Source of the DNA: Acidobacteria subdivision 13 bacterium RH2 MAG17b
GTDB taxonomy: Bacteria; Acidobacteriota; Terriglobia; UBA7540
Assembly: GCA_002197525.1 (NCBI GenBank)
Contig: NFUN01000013.1
Coordinates: forward strand, 1-40,083
Direction: 5' to 3'
DNA length: 40,083 nt
Shown: positions 7,896 to 16,902 of the stretch, one piece after another
Numbering within the stretch: the stretch's first letter is position 1
How the letters are laid out: every line of letters begins with the position of its first letter
Made by a program: the position numbers and the translations under genes
Notes under the pieces: model-generated
The model's database searches: none
What the model saw: the letters and a program-made list of their open reading frames with translations, nothing else
Told to the model about the DNA's origin: nothing

Positions 7896-10800
7896 TTACC
7901 AGGTCATTTTCAGGGCGAATTGAATTTCTCTGTTATCTTGCGTCGTGCCGGTTATCAAGCCAGCCACAGGAACCGGAGCGCCCGTAGAATCGAAAATGTC
8001 CGTGTTGCTCTGTTCAGCGGGGGCTTGAAAGTTCGCCCGGTTGAGGAAGTTAAACATTTCGGCGCGGAATTGGATGTTAAAGTTCTCCGAAATTTTCTTG
8101 ACGGGAATATTTTTGAACAGAGAAAAATCGAAGTCCATCAGCCCCGGGCCGATGAGGGTATTGCGGCCGACATTACCGCGAAGGTTGTAGCACGCAGGGA
8201 AAGAAACGCCCGTCGTCCCAGGCGGATTCGGGTCGCAGTTCGCGTTCCAGTATGCCATCGACGGCGCCGTCGGAAGCGTGAAGCAGTTAGTCTTGATGTA
8301 GTTGTTGGGGTTGCCAGGATTAACCTGCGAAGCGCATCCTGGGCCGGTTACGAGCTGCGGAAAAGCCCACGGGTCGCCGCTGTTGAGTCCCTGCGGATCG
8401 CCATCGCTGCCCCACGTCGCCGTGAATGGCGAGCCATCCTCAGCAGTGAAGATGCCACCTAATTGCCATCCGCCAAGCACAAACTGAGGAACCCCTGTCC
8501 ACGATTTAGGAGTCGGAACATCCCAAAGACCATTGATCACTAGCGTCCGTCCGACGTTGAAGTCAGCAAGACCCTGAATCGAATTCAGGTTGTACCACGG
8601 CACGCTGGAGATGCCGTTGGCAAACTGGTTGCCCGCAACTCCTCCGTCGCCCATGTCAATGGCTTTACTCCAAGTGAAAGAGGCTTGGAGCTGAACGCCA
8701 TGGCTCATTGTCTTGGTTATTTGGGTTTCCAGAGCGTCATAGGTGGAGTTGGCAGCCCACATCAGCGCTCGCATCGAGCCAAAGTTCGGGTTGATCCTGG
8801 TTCCGCTTCCTATCGGATTCGGGAATAGATAGCCCGCCGATGTCGCCACAGGAATTACGATGTCCGCGTCGTCGATGCGGGATACTTGGTGAACGCCATG
8901 CGAGCCTACGTAGCCGGCCATTACCGCCAGGCTGGGAGTAATCTGCCGCTGGATATTGAAGTTATACTCCATCACGTAATTGCGCTGCGCATCCTGCGGG
9001 TAGTAGGCTCCGCGGCCGCTGGTTGCCGTCGCAAGAGGAAGCGCTCCGGCAGGAAATGATCCCTGGGGCAACTTTTTGACATTCACGGCTGTGAAGAACG
9101 GCTCCGCCTGACTTTGCGGCAGTATGAACTGATACGTCAGCGGCAGCACGTCGAATACGCCGAAGCCTCCCCGCACCGCCGTCTTACCGTTGTGGAACGG
9201 ATCCCAGGCAAATCCCAGACGTGGCTCAAAGTTCTTATGCGTGGGGTTGTTATAAAGCGGCGAGCCAAGATGAGGCGTGGCGGCCGAGATAGGCTCGAGG
9301 TTCGTGAGCTGGTTCTGAACTTCCGTTGGAACGGTGACCATTTCCCAGCGCAGTCCCAGGTTCGCGGTCAAATTGGGACGCACGCGCCAGTCATCTTGCA
9401 CGTACAGGCCAAAGAGAGTTTGCCGGAAGCCGCGCGGTTTGAGCGTGCTCGGCAGGCCCGCCGTAAACCGCGAAGGCTGATTGGTGAGGAAGTCCGACAG
9501 GTTAGGGAAGCTGAAGACGCCGCTCGGATTGTTCGCCCCCAGCATGTTGAGCTGCATACGATCCACGCCGCCGCCGAATTTAATCGAATGGCTTCCGTGC
9601 GTGTAAAAGGCGTCATCATAACCCTGGAATGAATTCCAGAAATATTTGAAGTAGGAGTCGCCCAGCACGCCCCCCGTAAAAGGGGTGATTCCAGCTACGC
9701 TCAGTTGGGCGGCGGTTTGTCCCGGCACTGCGCCCAGCGATTTGTCCGCTGACAATGGATTAATCGCGCCTGTGGCCACGTTGTTAAGTGTGTCGTCCCG
9801 GTTGTATCCGGCGCGAACCGAGTTGACCAAAGTCGGGCTGAAGATGTGGGTTTCTTCCACAACCGCGAACTGCCGGTTAGTGTTGCTTTCGTCCAGCACA
9901 TCGTTCAAGTCGGCCGGCTGAGTGTACGGGGTCACGTCATACTGGTACGCAGCGTACATAGTATCCTTGCTCGAAAACGTATGATCGAACCGTGCGGTCC
10001 AAAAGTTTTCGCTGATAATCTGGTTGGATACAAAACCATACTGTCCCGTGTCGCCGCTGACCGTGCCGTTAGGCAGCGGGTAAAAACCGAGGTACTTGGC
10101 CGCTGCAGGATCAACCGCAACAGGGCCTGATGTGAGGTTTCCTGTTCGCGCAGCAGCCGAGGGGACTGTGTCTGTGTAGGCAAAGCCTTCGCTCTGCCGG
10201 ATCCCTTCGTAGTCACCGAAGATAAACGTTTTGTCTTTTTGGATCGGCCCGCCCGCAGAGGCCCCAAATTGGTTGCGGCGGAAAGATGGCTTGGGAAGTT
10301 GATTGAAATTGACAAAGAAGTTTGCCGCGTCAAACGCATCATTGCGGATGAACTCGTAGGCGCTTCCATGAAACTGGTTCGTCCCGGACTTCGTGATGGC
10401 ATTAACGACTCCACCGGCAGTCATGCCGTATTCCGCCGATTGGTTGGTGGTTATCACCGAAAATTCCTGAATAGCATCGACGCCCAAATTGCCGCCCAGC
10501 ACGCTGCCCGGACCGCCATTGGATTGGTCGTTCAGGCTAACGCCATCAAGCCGGTAGTTGTTCTCTACGGGACGTTGGCCGGAGATGGTGAGCTCCCCTC
10601 CAAAGCCCCGATTGCCGCGGTCCCCGCCCACAGCGAAAGAAGGCTGGCTTGTGATCCCATTGACGCCGATTTGGAGCTTGGCAAGGTCGCTCCAGCTTCG
10701 CCCGTTCAAGGGCAACTGGCGCACGGTCGTTTGGTTCACGACGTCACGGATAGAAGAGGAAGCCAACTGGACGTTCGGCGCCGCGCCAGTTACCTGAATC

Positions 10801-11183
10801 ATGTTGGTCACTTTGCCCACTTGCAGGGCCACGTTCAGGACCTGGTTCGCGCCGACCGTCAGCACGATTCCGCTGCGAACCTCAGTGCTGAATCCCGAAG
10901 AGGAAAACGTGGCGCTGTAAGGCCCCGGCAACAGGTTCGGCGCGGTATACAGACCGGAGCTATCCGACGTGACATTTCGCACGACCCCCGTGGCAGTATT
11001 CTCGATCGAAACCTTTGCATGGGGAATCACCGCGCCGCTGGGGTCGGTCACCGTGCCGGAGAGAGTTGCTCCCGTCACTTGCGCGCGCGATGGAGTGGCG
11101 ATGAAAAAGCTCAATACCAGCGCCGCGAGCAATGAAAGCCCAAACCAAGCCCCTTTTGAAGTCGTATTTATGGGATTAACCAT
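7896..11183 (-). CDS. Oar-like TonB-dependent outer-membrane receptor, copy 1
   Basis: 1095 residues starting MVNPINTTSKG, with AGGAGGGTTGG in front of the ATG. It has the same architecture as copy 2: signal peptide to about residue 35, carboxypeptidase-regulatory-like domain, plug signature RQLPLNGRSWSDL, SAEYGMTAGGVVNAITKSG, and a beta-barrel ending LKMTW. The first 170 residues are nearly identical to copy 2, whereas barrel stretches facing the exterior differ, with many substitutions and small indels. This fits duplication followed by diversification of ligand-binding loops. A promoter-like region lies about 300 bp upstream. Function is inferred from family membership only. Confidence 0.9.
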   Translation of the reverse strand: MVNPINTTSKGAWFGLSLLAALVLSFFIATPSRAQVTGATLSGTVTDPSGAVIPHAKVSIENTATGVVRNVTSDSSGLYTAPNLLPGPYSATFSSSGFSTEVRSGIVLTVGANQVLNVALQVGKVTNMIQVTGAAPNVQLASSSIRDVVNQTTVRQLPLNGRSWSDLAKLQIGVNGITSQPSFAVGGDRGNRGFGGELTISGQRPVENNYRLDGVSLNDQSNGGPGSVLGGNLGVDAIQEFSVITTNQSAEYGMTAGGVVNAITKSGTNQFHGSAYEFIRNDAFDAANFFVNFNQLPKPSFRRNQFGASAGGPIQKDKTFIFGDYEGIRQSEGFAYTDTVPSAAARTGNLTSGPVAVDPAAAKYLGFYPLPNGTVSGDTGQYGFVSNQIISENFWTARFDHTFSSKDTMYAAYQYDVTPYTQPADLNDVLDESNTNRQFAVVEETHIFSPTLVNSVRAGYNRDDTLNNVATGAINPLSADKSLGAVPGQTAAQLSVAGITPFTGGVLGDSYFKYFWNSFQGYDDAFYTHGSHSIKFGGGVDRMQLNMLGANNPSGVFSFPNLSDFLTNQPSRFTAGLPSTLKPRGFRQTLFGLYVQDDWRVRPNLTANLGLRWEMVTVPTEVQNQLTNLEPISAATPHLGSPLYNNPTHKNFEPRLGFAWDPFHNGKTAVRGGFGVFDVLPLTYQFILPQSQAEPFFTAVNVKKLPQGSFPAGALPLATATSGRGAYYPQDAQRNYVMEYNFNIQRQITPSLAVMAGYVGSHGVHQVSRIDDADIVIPVATSAGYLFPNPIGSGTRINPNFGSMRALMWAANSTYDALETQITKTMSHGVQLQASFTWSKAIDMGDGGVAGNQFANGISSVPWYNLNSIQGLADFNVGRTLVINGLWDVPTPKSWTGVPQFVLGGWQLGGIFTAEDGSPFTATWGSDGDPQGLNSGDPWAFPQLVTGPGCASQVNPGNPNNYIKTNCFTLPTAPSMAYWNANCDPNPPGTTGVSFPACYNLRGNVGRNTLIGPGLMDFDFSLFKNIPVKKISENFNIQFRAEMFNFLNRANFQAPAEQSNTDIFDSTGAPVPVAGLITGTTQDNREIQFALKMTW

Positions 11184-11473
11184 CCAACCCTCCTATGATG
11201 ATGTTTAGGTATAATGCGCCGCCTCTTGTGCTTTAGAATGAGCGGGCGTTTTGCAAGTTAAGAAGCAAGACTGATCTGTTGTGGACTCGGGAAAACGGAA
11301 ATTCCCACCAAGCGTACGCGCGGCATCCGAAGACCTAAGCACACCGCATGTTGTCCGCACGCCCCCTTTATGAAAAATAACCAAACTAAAATACAAAACT
11401 TTCACCCTCCCAGCAATATCGCCACCCAATATATCGGTCCAGATCGATATCCTCAAGCCGTCCGCAATGATAT

Positions 11474-11524
11474 GGTATAACGTACAGAAATAGATTAAAA
11501 CCAAATTAATTTTTATTAATAATT
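11474..11524 (-). promoter_or_regulatory. Predicted promoter region of receptor copy 1
   Basis: Minus-strand AT-rich box TTAATAAAAATTAAT (11505-11519) is followed by TTGGTT (11499-11504) and TATACC (11474-11479), with a 19-bp spacer that is longer than ideal. The arrangement of box then -35 repeats that at 7509-7561 and 3557-3609. No other feature is seen in the leader between here and 11183. Confidence 0.4.
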
Positions 11525-11733
11525 CAACCGACGTGTACCGCGCCCCCCACATCATAGGAAGGCTCGAATAGGCTGGACTCTTGTTGATTCCTAAGGGTGA
11601 GTGTGTCAGGTTGAAATACTCCGTCGGCATTTTTCCCTTGCGGCATCCCAATATAACAAACAATTCCGGCTGTGCCTTCCGGTGAAATGACGGAATAGGT
11701 CGCCTGTTCGAGCGTCAGCACACGGCAACGCAA
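11524..11733 (-). pseudogene. Relic of an accA (acetyl-CoA carboxyltransferase alpha) C-terminal segment
   Basis: The translated stretch RVLTLEQATYSVISPEGTAG matches RVLMLEHAVYSVISPEGAAA in the intact accDA gene of this window. After that the similarity jumps frame: KGKMPTEYFNLT in one frame corresponds to KAKIVAEKLRLT. It then returns to the first frame, where FEPSYDVGGAVH matches the PEPEGGAH segment. Two compensating frameshifts and the absence of the rest of AccA make this a decayed fragment of about 65 codons. It follows the MFS stop codon directly and shares roughly the 13800-13900 part of accDA at DNA level. Confidence 0.65.
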
Positions 11734-13050
11734 TCAGACCGGCAACTCCTGTCCCTTGGTCTCAACTCCAAACGGAAGAAGGGCGAGTCCTATGACAAAG
11801 GCGATGGAGGTGAGGGCCACCGGAGTCCCAATCGTCCGGAAGTGGTGAACCCCCGCCCCTACTAGAAAGGTGACTCCTGCCCCAACAAAGCGGCCCACCG
11901 AGGTTGAAAAAGCAAATGCGCTGGCGCGGCACTCCGTGCGGTACTGTTCCGGCAGCCAGAGAGTGTACATCGCGAAGTTCGCGCCCCCCACTCCCAGAAA
12001 AAACAGGCACACCATGAACCACAGCAATGCCCCTTGCTGCAGGTAAAATACGGGGCCAAAGGCGACCGCGATGAAGACGAGCATGAGCAGGAAAAAGATA
12101 CCCAGAGTTACCCTGCGGCCCAGCCATTCGGCGAGCATCGGCAACACGAAACAGCCAAGGATGGTTCCGATCGCGAGCAGCATGGAGCCATAAGAAGCAA
12201 GCTGGGATCCCTGCATTACAGACAAGTTGGCTCTAGCCGCCAAGTACGTTATCGCCGTGGGAACATAAACCGATCCTCCCCACAGCCCAATGATGGATAT
12301 CAACAGATAGAGGGAGTTAAGTATCGTGCGGCGGCGGTATTCGGGTGAAAATAGAGAAAAGAATGCCCGGCTGGCCGTTAATTTTCTGCCGAGCTGGTCG
12401 TGCTTCTTTTCCCAGCGCTCCGGTTCGCGCACACCGTAGTAAATGAAGGCTATGAGTATTGCCGGGGCTCCCCCTAGTGCAAACATCGCCCTCCAGCCAT
12501 AGTGGCTGCCGAGAAGGTAGTTGGCTAGGGCAGCCAAGAAGAATCCAAAATAGTACCCGGTATGCAGATAGCCGGCCCCCATTTTGCGGCGGTTCTCAGG
12601 CCATACCTCGGCCACCAACACGGCCCCCATTGACCATTCGGCGCCAATGCCTATACCAGCAAGCATCCGGAAAAGCGCAAGCATCCAGATGTTGGTAGCC
12701 GCAGCGCTCAGAAAGGTGAAAAGAGAGTAGCAGAGTATGCTGAGCATCAACGTGGGGACGCGACCGAAGCGGTCGCCTAACGGACCCCAGAGGAACGATA
12801 ACCCCCATCCGACCAGGAACAGGGCGAAGAGGATTCCGCCGTAATATCCTACGTTGGCCGTGGTGGCGGGAATTCCCGATTTAGGCAGTAAATCGCGGAG
12901 GGCTGGAACAAGCACCAAGGCGTAGATGAATGAATTCATCCCGTCCAGGGTCCACCCGCCCCAGGCGGCCCAGAAGCTTCGGACTTGGTTGCGTGTTAAC
13001 GGGGACTTTGGTTGTGCGGGTTTCACGGGGGAAGTCTTCCATGGCGCCAC
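11734..13050 (-). CDS. Major facilitator superfamily transporter (acid/sugar:proton symporter-like)
   Basis: 438 residues with about 12 hydrophobic segments. The loop 2-3 signature GPLGDRFGRVPTL is MFS motif A. The RMLAGIGIGAEWSMG and PENRRKMGAGYLHTGYYFG segments resemble the sialate/lactate (SHS) and aromatic-acid symporter branches. It should import a small organic acid or sugar with protons across the inner membrane; the substrate is not predictable. The start is a GTG (13050) with only a weak ribosome-binding site. No ATG occurs before the first membrane segment except out of frame. It lies 419 bp downstream of accDA. Confidence 0.8.
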   Translation of the reverse strand: MAPWKTSPVKPAQPKSPLTRNQVRSFWAAWGGWTLDGMNSFIYALVLVPALRDLLPKSGIPATTANVGYYGGILFALFLVGWGLSFLWGPLGDRFGRVPTLMLSILCYSLFTFLSAAATNIWMLALFRMLAGIGIGAEWSMGAVLVAEVWPENRRKMGAGYLHTGYYFGFFLAALANYLLGSHYGWRAMFALGGAPAILIAFIYYGVREPERWEKKHDQLGRKLTASRAFFSLFSPEYRRRTILNSLYLLISIIGLWGGSVYVPTAITYLAARANLSVMQGSQLASYGSMLLAIGTILGCFVLPMLAEWLGRRVTLGIFFLLMLVFIAVAFGPVFYLQQGALLWFMVCLFFLGVGGANFAMYTLWLPEQYRTECRASAFAFSTSVGRFVGAGVTFLVGAGVHHFRTIGTPVALTSIAFVIGLALLPFGVETKGQELPV

Positions 13051-13367
13051 TCAGCTTTGAATAACTTTGAGTTGGGCCGCTGCCTTCTCGGAGCCGAGTC
13101 TTTAAGATTATGCTGCCTAGCCAAAATGAAGGCCACACAGACAAGCGTCCGGCGCCGGATCTATGCTATTCGTCTCTATTCGTCACCTAGGCAGCTCGAT
13201 GCGGAGCAAGCTGCGATCCGCTCGCGCCGTAAAGAAATTCACTGAATAATTTGCCAGGGCATGGCTTCAACCGTGATGGGAAAATCGCCAATGGTTATTT
13301 TCTCTTATTCGGGACCAAGACCGCCTGTGTCACGAGAAGCAGGCTGTAGTTAGCGGCAATGCGGCGC

Positions 13368-13399
13368 TGCCGAAGCCGCGCCCTGCCATGGCTTCGGCA
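13368..13399 (-). terminator. Hairpin downstream of accDA
   Basis: TGCCGAAGCC (13368-13377) and GGCTTCGGCA (13390-13399) form a perfect 10-bp stem with a 12-nt loop, about 70 bp past the accDA stop codon. There is no T-run, so it may be a rho-dependent or processing hairpin. Nothing else is recognised in the 13051-13469 gap. Confidence 0.4.
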
Positions 13400-13469
13400 A
13401 TAAACATCCGGGACACAACCACACTCCTGCTTCTGACAAAAAACTGTACAAATACCCAACCATCGGAGG

Positions 13470-15212
13470 TCAAGGTTCCTGAACGGGTGCAGTCTCGCGC
13501 GGAAAGACGCGAGCAATCACATCCAGCCCGTCCAGAACTTCGCTACGTATCACTTGCTGCCAGTGAACGCCTACGCGTCCGATGTGGCGGTACTTCTTGT
13601 AACGTTGGGTCAACAAGTTGCGGGCCGATGTGCGGCGCACGGCGCCTAGTGCGGAAAGAATGTGCGTTTTCATCGCCGCTGCGGTAGAGGCCGGGTCGAG
13701 ATGGGCGCCACCCTCTGGTTCCGGCACGACGGCGTCGATGATGCCGAGCGAAAGCAGATCGCGGGCCGTAAGCCTGAGCTTCTCCGCGACTATCTTTGCC
13801 TTTGCCGCATCCCGGTAGATAATGGCTGCCGCACCTTCCGGCGAGATCACAGAATAGACCGCGTGCTCCAACATCAGCACCCGGTCCCCAATCGCCAGCG
13901 CCAGAGCGCCACCACTTCCCCCTTCGCCGATGATTACCGAAATGATCGGCGTCGGGAGGCTGGCCATCCCTGCCAGGTTGCGCGCCAAGGCTTGCGCGAT
14001 CCCTCGCTGCTCGGATTCATACCCAACTTGAACGGCAGGACAGTCCACCAGAGTGATCACCGGAATCTTGAACTTCGCAGCAAGGTGCATCAGCCGAAGC
14101 GACTTCCGGTAGCCTTCCGGATAAGTCATGCCTCGATGAGGCCCTTCGCGGCTGTCCGAAAGGCTGCTGCGCTGCTGCGCAATCATCATCACGGTCTGGC
14201 CATCCAACTCCGCCAAGCCGCCGATAACCGCCGCGTCGTCGCCCCGCTGCCGGTCCCCGTGAAGTTCGAGAAAGCTGGAGGTGATCAACGCGCTGAGTTG
14301 TTGCCCAGTTGGCCGCTCCGGGTGCCGGGCCAGATTGACTTCGGTCCAGGCCGGAAGCTTTGGAGCCTTGCGCGGCGGCTCCATTTTCTCTGGATGAGTC
14401 TTCTCCGCCTTCTCCGGGCGAAGGTGATTAACTAAATAGCCTAAGACATCGCGCAAGTCTTTCCGGGCCGCTACCAGATCAAGGAATCCTTCCCGGAGCA
14501 ACGTTTCTGCCTGGTGGCTGCCCTCGGGCGGAGGGAATCCGGTGGTTTGTTCGATCACCCGCGGACCCGTAAAGCCGATTTGGGCTCCCGGCTCGGCGAT
14601 CAGCACATCGCCGAGCGAAGCAAAGCTTGCCGTCACTCCGCCAAACGTGGGATCGGTGAGCACCGAAATGAAGGGCAACCCTTCCCGGTGATGCAGCGCC
14701 GCGGCGGCCGCCACCTTGGCCATTTGCATCAGCGAGAGCATCCCCTCTTGGACTCGCGCTCCGCCGCTGGCCGTTACGCTTACCACGGGAATGCGCGATT
14801 TGGTGGCGGCTTCGAACGCGCGCGCAATCTTTTCCCCTACGACAGACCCCATCGTGCCGCCGAGAAAGTCAAAATCGAAAACGATGAGCATCGTGCGCTG
14901 GCCGGCAATTCGCGCCATGCCTGTGGTCACAGCCTCGCGCACTCCTGACTCCTTGCGGGCTTGCTTCAATCGCTCGCGGTACGACTTGCGGTCCGCAAAC
15001 TTAAGCGGGTCAACCGAGACCAGGTTGCGGTCGATTTCGCGGAAGCTCTCTGGATCAGCCAGCGAGGCTATCCGCGCCCACGACGGCATCGGCAGGTAAT
15101 GCTGGCAAGCCGGGCAAATAAACAGTTGCTCTTCAAGCTCCTTAACCGGGCGCTCAACCCCACAATCTGGACAACGTAAGGTACGGTCAACCAACTCTTT
15201 TCGCCGGAGCAT
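13470..15212 (-). CDS. accDA: Fused acetyl-CoA carboxylase carboxyltransferase, beta-alpha (AccD-AccA)
   Basis: 580 residues combining both carboxyltransferase subunits. The AccD half comes first: a zinc ribbon with Cys14, Cys17, Cys33 and Cys36 (CPDC...CPAC), then FDFDFLGGTMGSVVGEK, VTASGGARVQEG and DPTFGGVTASFASLGD. After a charged proline-rich linker near residues 268-290, the AccA half follows with ELHGDRQRGDD, MTYPEGYRKSLRLM, GEGGSGGALALAIGD and YSVISPEGAAAI. The enzyme transfers carboxyl from carboxybiotin to acetyl-CoA to give malonyl-CoA for fatty-acid synthesis. In E. coli these are two separate genes. AccB and AccC are not in this window. An accA relic lies 1.7 kb downstream. Confidence 0.93.
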   Translation of the reverse strand: MLRRKELVDRTLRCPDCGVERPVKELEEQLFICPACQHYLPMPSWARIASLADPESFREIDRNLVSVDPLKFADRKSYRERLKQARKESGVREAVTTGMARIAGQRTMLIVFDFDFLGGTMGSVVGEKIARAFEAATKSRIPVVSVTASGGARVQEGMLSLMQMAKVAAAAALHHREGLPFISVLTDPTFGGVTASFASLGDVLIAEPGAQIGFTGPRVIEQTTGFPPPEGSHQAETLLREGFLDLVAARKDLRDVLGYLVNHLRPEKAEKTHPEKMEPPRKAPKLPAWTEVNLARHPERPTGQQLSALITSSFLELHGDRQRGDDAAVIGGLAELDGQTVMMIAQQRSSLSDSREGPHRGMTYPEGYRKSLRLMHLAAKFKIPVITLVDCPAVQVGYESEQRGIAQALARNLAGMASLPTPIISVIIGEGGSGGALALAIGDRVLMLEHAVYSVISPEGAAAIIYRDAAKAKIVAEKLRLTARDLLSLGIIDAVVPEPEGGAHLDPASTAAAMKTHILSALGAVRRTSARNLLTQRYKKYRHIGRVGVHWQQVIRSEVLDGLDVIARVFPRETAPVQEP

Positions 15213-15493
15213 CTAGAAGACCCCTTTCTTCCAGTTCATTCAGACGCTTCTCTTATGGAACCTCATGTATCACCATCCTACCGCATTCATAGTGCAATGT
15301 GGCGGCAAAAATGGACGGCCCAGGCCATGTTTACTTTCCCGCTGATGCACACTTTTCGCGGAGGCAGCCACCCATGTCGGGCAAGACTGCTGGTACAGGC
15401 AGGCAATACTGCGAAGCCGCAGATTTCAGTATGTGGTTGGATAACAAGGCTTGCCCATTCGTTCATCAAATTAGCGGCCTGAATGAAAAGGCC

Positions 15494-15518
15494 GCTGCCC
15501 TCCGTTGGGGAGGGCAGC
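15494..15518. other. GC-rich hairpin in the 15213-15733 gap
   Basis: GCTGCCCTCC and GGAGGGCAGC form a perfect 10-bp stem with a 5-nt loop. The 521-bp gap between the second propeller gene and accDA holds this hairpin, the longer palindrome at 15566-15614, and no convincing coding sequence. The accDA leader would lie at the right-hand end. Confidence 0.4.
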
Positions 15519-15565
15519 GAGCCGTAGTCATAGTCATACGCGCCATCTGCGTACCTATACATAAC

Positions 15566-15614
15566 GGAATAAGCCGGCGGCGCACCAGCAAAATGGCCGC
15601 CGCCGGCTTATTCC
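15566..15614 (-). terminator. 17-bp palindrome 3' of the second propeller gene
   Basis: GGAATAAGCCGGCGGCG (15566-15582) is perfectly complementary to 15598-15614 around a 15-nt loop. Outside a mismatched stretch, CTATACA/TGTATAG continues the symmetry. It lies about 120 bp past the propeller stop codon, a reasonable place for transcription to end. It could equally be an extragenic palindromic repeat. Confidence 0.45.
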
Positions 15615-15733
15615 ACTCTGTATAGAACCGGTTACTCCGGCGCACGAAATGGCTCCGAAGCTCCTGCCGCAGACGCCCTGAATGCAGAGGGCCAGCATCA
15701 AACGGAAAACTCTTACAGAAGCCACCCGCTCAA

Positions 15734-16798
15734 CTACTGGACGCTATACTCGTAGATGGCCGCATCCCCGGTGTTGATCGTAGTAAACGTAACTCCTACG
15801 CCTGGGATATGGTGCGCCGTGATGTTCGGGACGCCGACAAAAAGGCGATGGATCGATGTTTCCAGCGCTCCCGTCTTCCCGAAGTACCGCGACGGAACTT
15901 TTCCGAGAAGCTCATAATGGTCAGGGTCGGTCTCTTTGTAGACATCCACCTCTCCCTTGCCTCCGCCGCATATTGCGTAAATCCTTTGCGTCGCCGGAAC
16001 GAAATGCATGTCGTCAACAACCCCTCCGATCGGCAGCGCTTGCAGCTCCTTGCCGGTCTGCGTATCGAACACGCCGATCACGCCGCTCCGGCAACCGATG
16101 AACAGGCGGTGATGCGCAGCATCGAGCGACATGGCTGCGGCGTGGCTGCCCTTGGTCAGCGGCCAAGTGGCCTCAACTGCGTGCGTGTCCCTGTTAACCA
16201 CATCAACCAGGTTCTTTGCCGGGTTATTAACGTACATGGTGGGATTCCCCGGCTCAAACCGGATGGCTTCCAGCGTATCTCCGTCAATCTTGATGTCCCC
16301 GACTTTTTGTTCGGAGTCTGTGTTTATGATGCTGACGAAGGAGTAAGTCTGATGGATGTCCCCACCACCGTTAACCACGTACAGGTCCTTCGTCGATGGA
16401 TCGTAGTAAACCGAGTCCGTATCCCCGCGAAGCGGGATGAACTTCGTAGGTTGGTAGGTTGTCAAATTAAAGACTTGCACTCCGCCCCGGACTCCATCCG
16501 TCACGAAAATACGATTGACGCTGTCGCGAATAAGAATGGCGTGGGGCTTCTTGAGGTCGGTAATGGTGTGGATGAGTTTCCCGGTTTGATAGTCGAAGAC
16601 CTCAACGACGCCGTTGATCTCCGCAGTCTCAAAAACCCGGTGCGTTTTGGCGTCCACCGCTAGATGGTCAAACGGGCCCTGAATAGAGCTCGGCATCTTC
16701 ATGGTCTTGATGAGTTTCAAAGGAGCCGCACCCTGAGCGTAAACTCCGAGCGGCAGGATACAAAATAGAGTTAAAAGAAGCACAATTCGTTTGGTCAT
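15734..16798 (-). CDS. Secreted YVTN/YncE-like beta-propeller protein, second copy
   Basis: 354 residues starting MTKRIVLLLTLF, with AGGAGA upstream. The signal peptide ends near GVYAQG. Blade-like repeats follow: HRVFETAEINGVVEVFDY, NRIFVTDGVRGGVQVFN, KDLYVVNGGG, HRLFIGCRSGVIGVFD and QRIYAICGGG. It is a paralogue of the gene at 169-1191 along its whole length, and the two flank the receptor/phosphodiesterase cluster. It is predicted to be periplasmic or surface-exposed. Function is unknown; propellers of this type often bind proteins or redox partners. Confidence 0.85.
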   Translation of the reverse strand: MTKRIVLLLTLFCILPLGVYAQGAAPLKLIKTMKMPSSIQGPFDHLAVDAKTHRVFETAEINGVVEVFDYQTGKLIHTITDLKKPHAILIRDSVNRIFVTDGVRGGVQVFNLTTYQPTKFIPLRGDTDSVYYDPSTKDLYVVNGGGDIHQTYSFVSIINTDSEQKVGDIKIDGDTLEAIRFEPGNPTMYVNNPAKNLVDVVNRDTHAVEATWPLTKGSHAAAMSLDAAHHRLFIGCRSGVIGVFDTQTGKELQALPIGGVVDDMHFVPATQRIYAICGGGKGEVDVYKETDPDHYELLGKVPSRYFGKTGALETSIHRLFVGVPNITAHHIPGVGVTFTTINTGDAAIYEYSVQ

Positions 16799-16902
16799 GT
16801 TTCTCCTTAATGTTGAAAATAATTTGATTCACTTCTGGATCGGACTGAGATGGGCTTGCTCAGTCCACGCGTGATGCGCACCCAGCAGTACGTTTGAGGT
16901 AG

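Noticed and set aside
10239-11135. 298-codon plus-strand frame
   Set aside because: Antisense of receptor copy 1; the composition is arginine/alanine-rich without domain signals.
11205-11663. 152-codon minus-strand frame upstream of receptor copy 1
   Set aside because: Its first part is the out-of-frame middle of the accA relic, and the rest lies in the promoter and leader of the receptor gene.
13662-14435. 257-codon plus-strand frame
   Set aside because: Antisense of accDA, which has strong domain evidence.
15287-15562. 91-codon minus-strand frame in the 15213-15733 gap
   Set aside because: It crosses a GC-rich hairpin, lacks a ribosome-binding site and has no recognisable domain; an equally long frame exists on the other strand.
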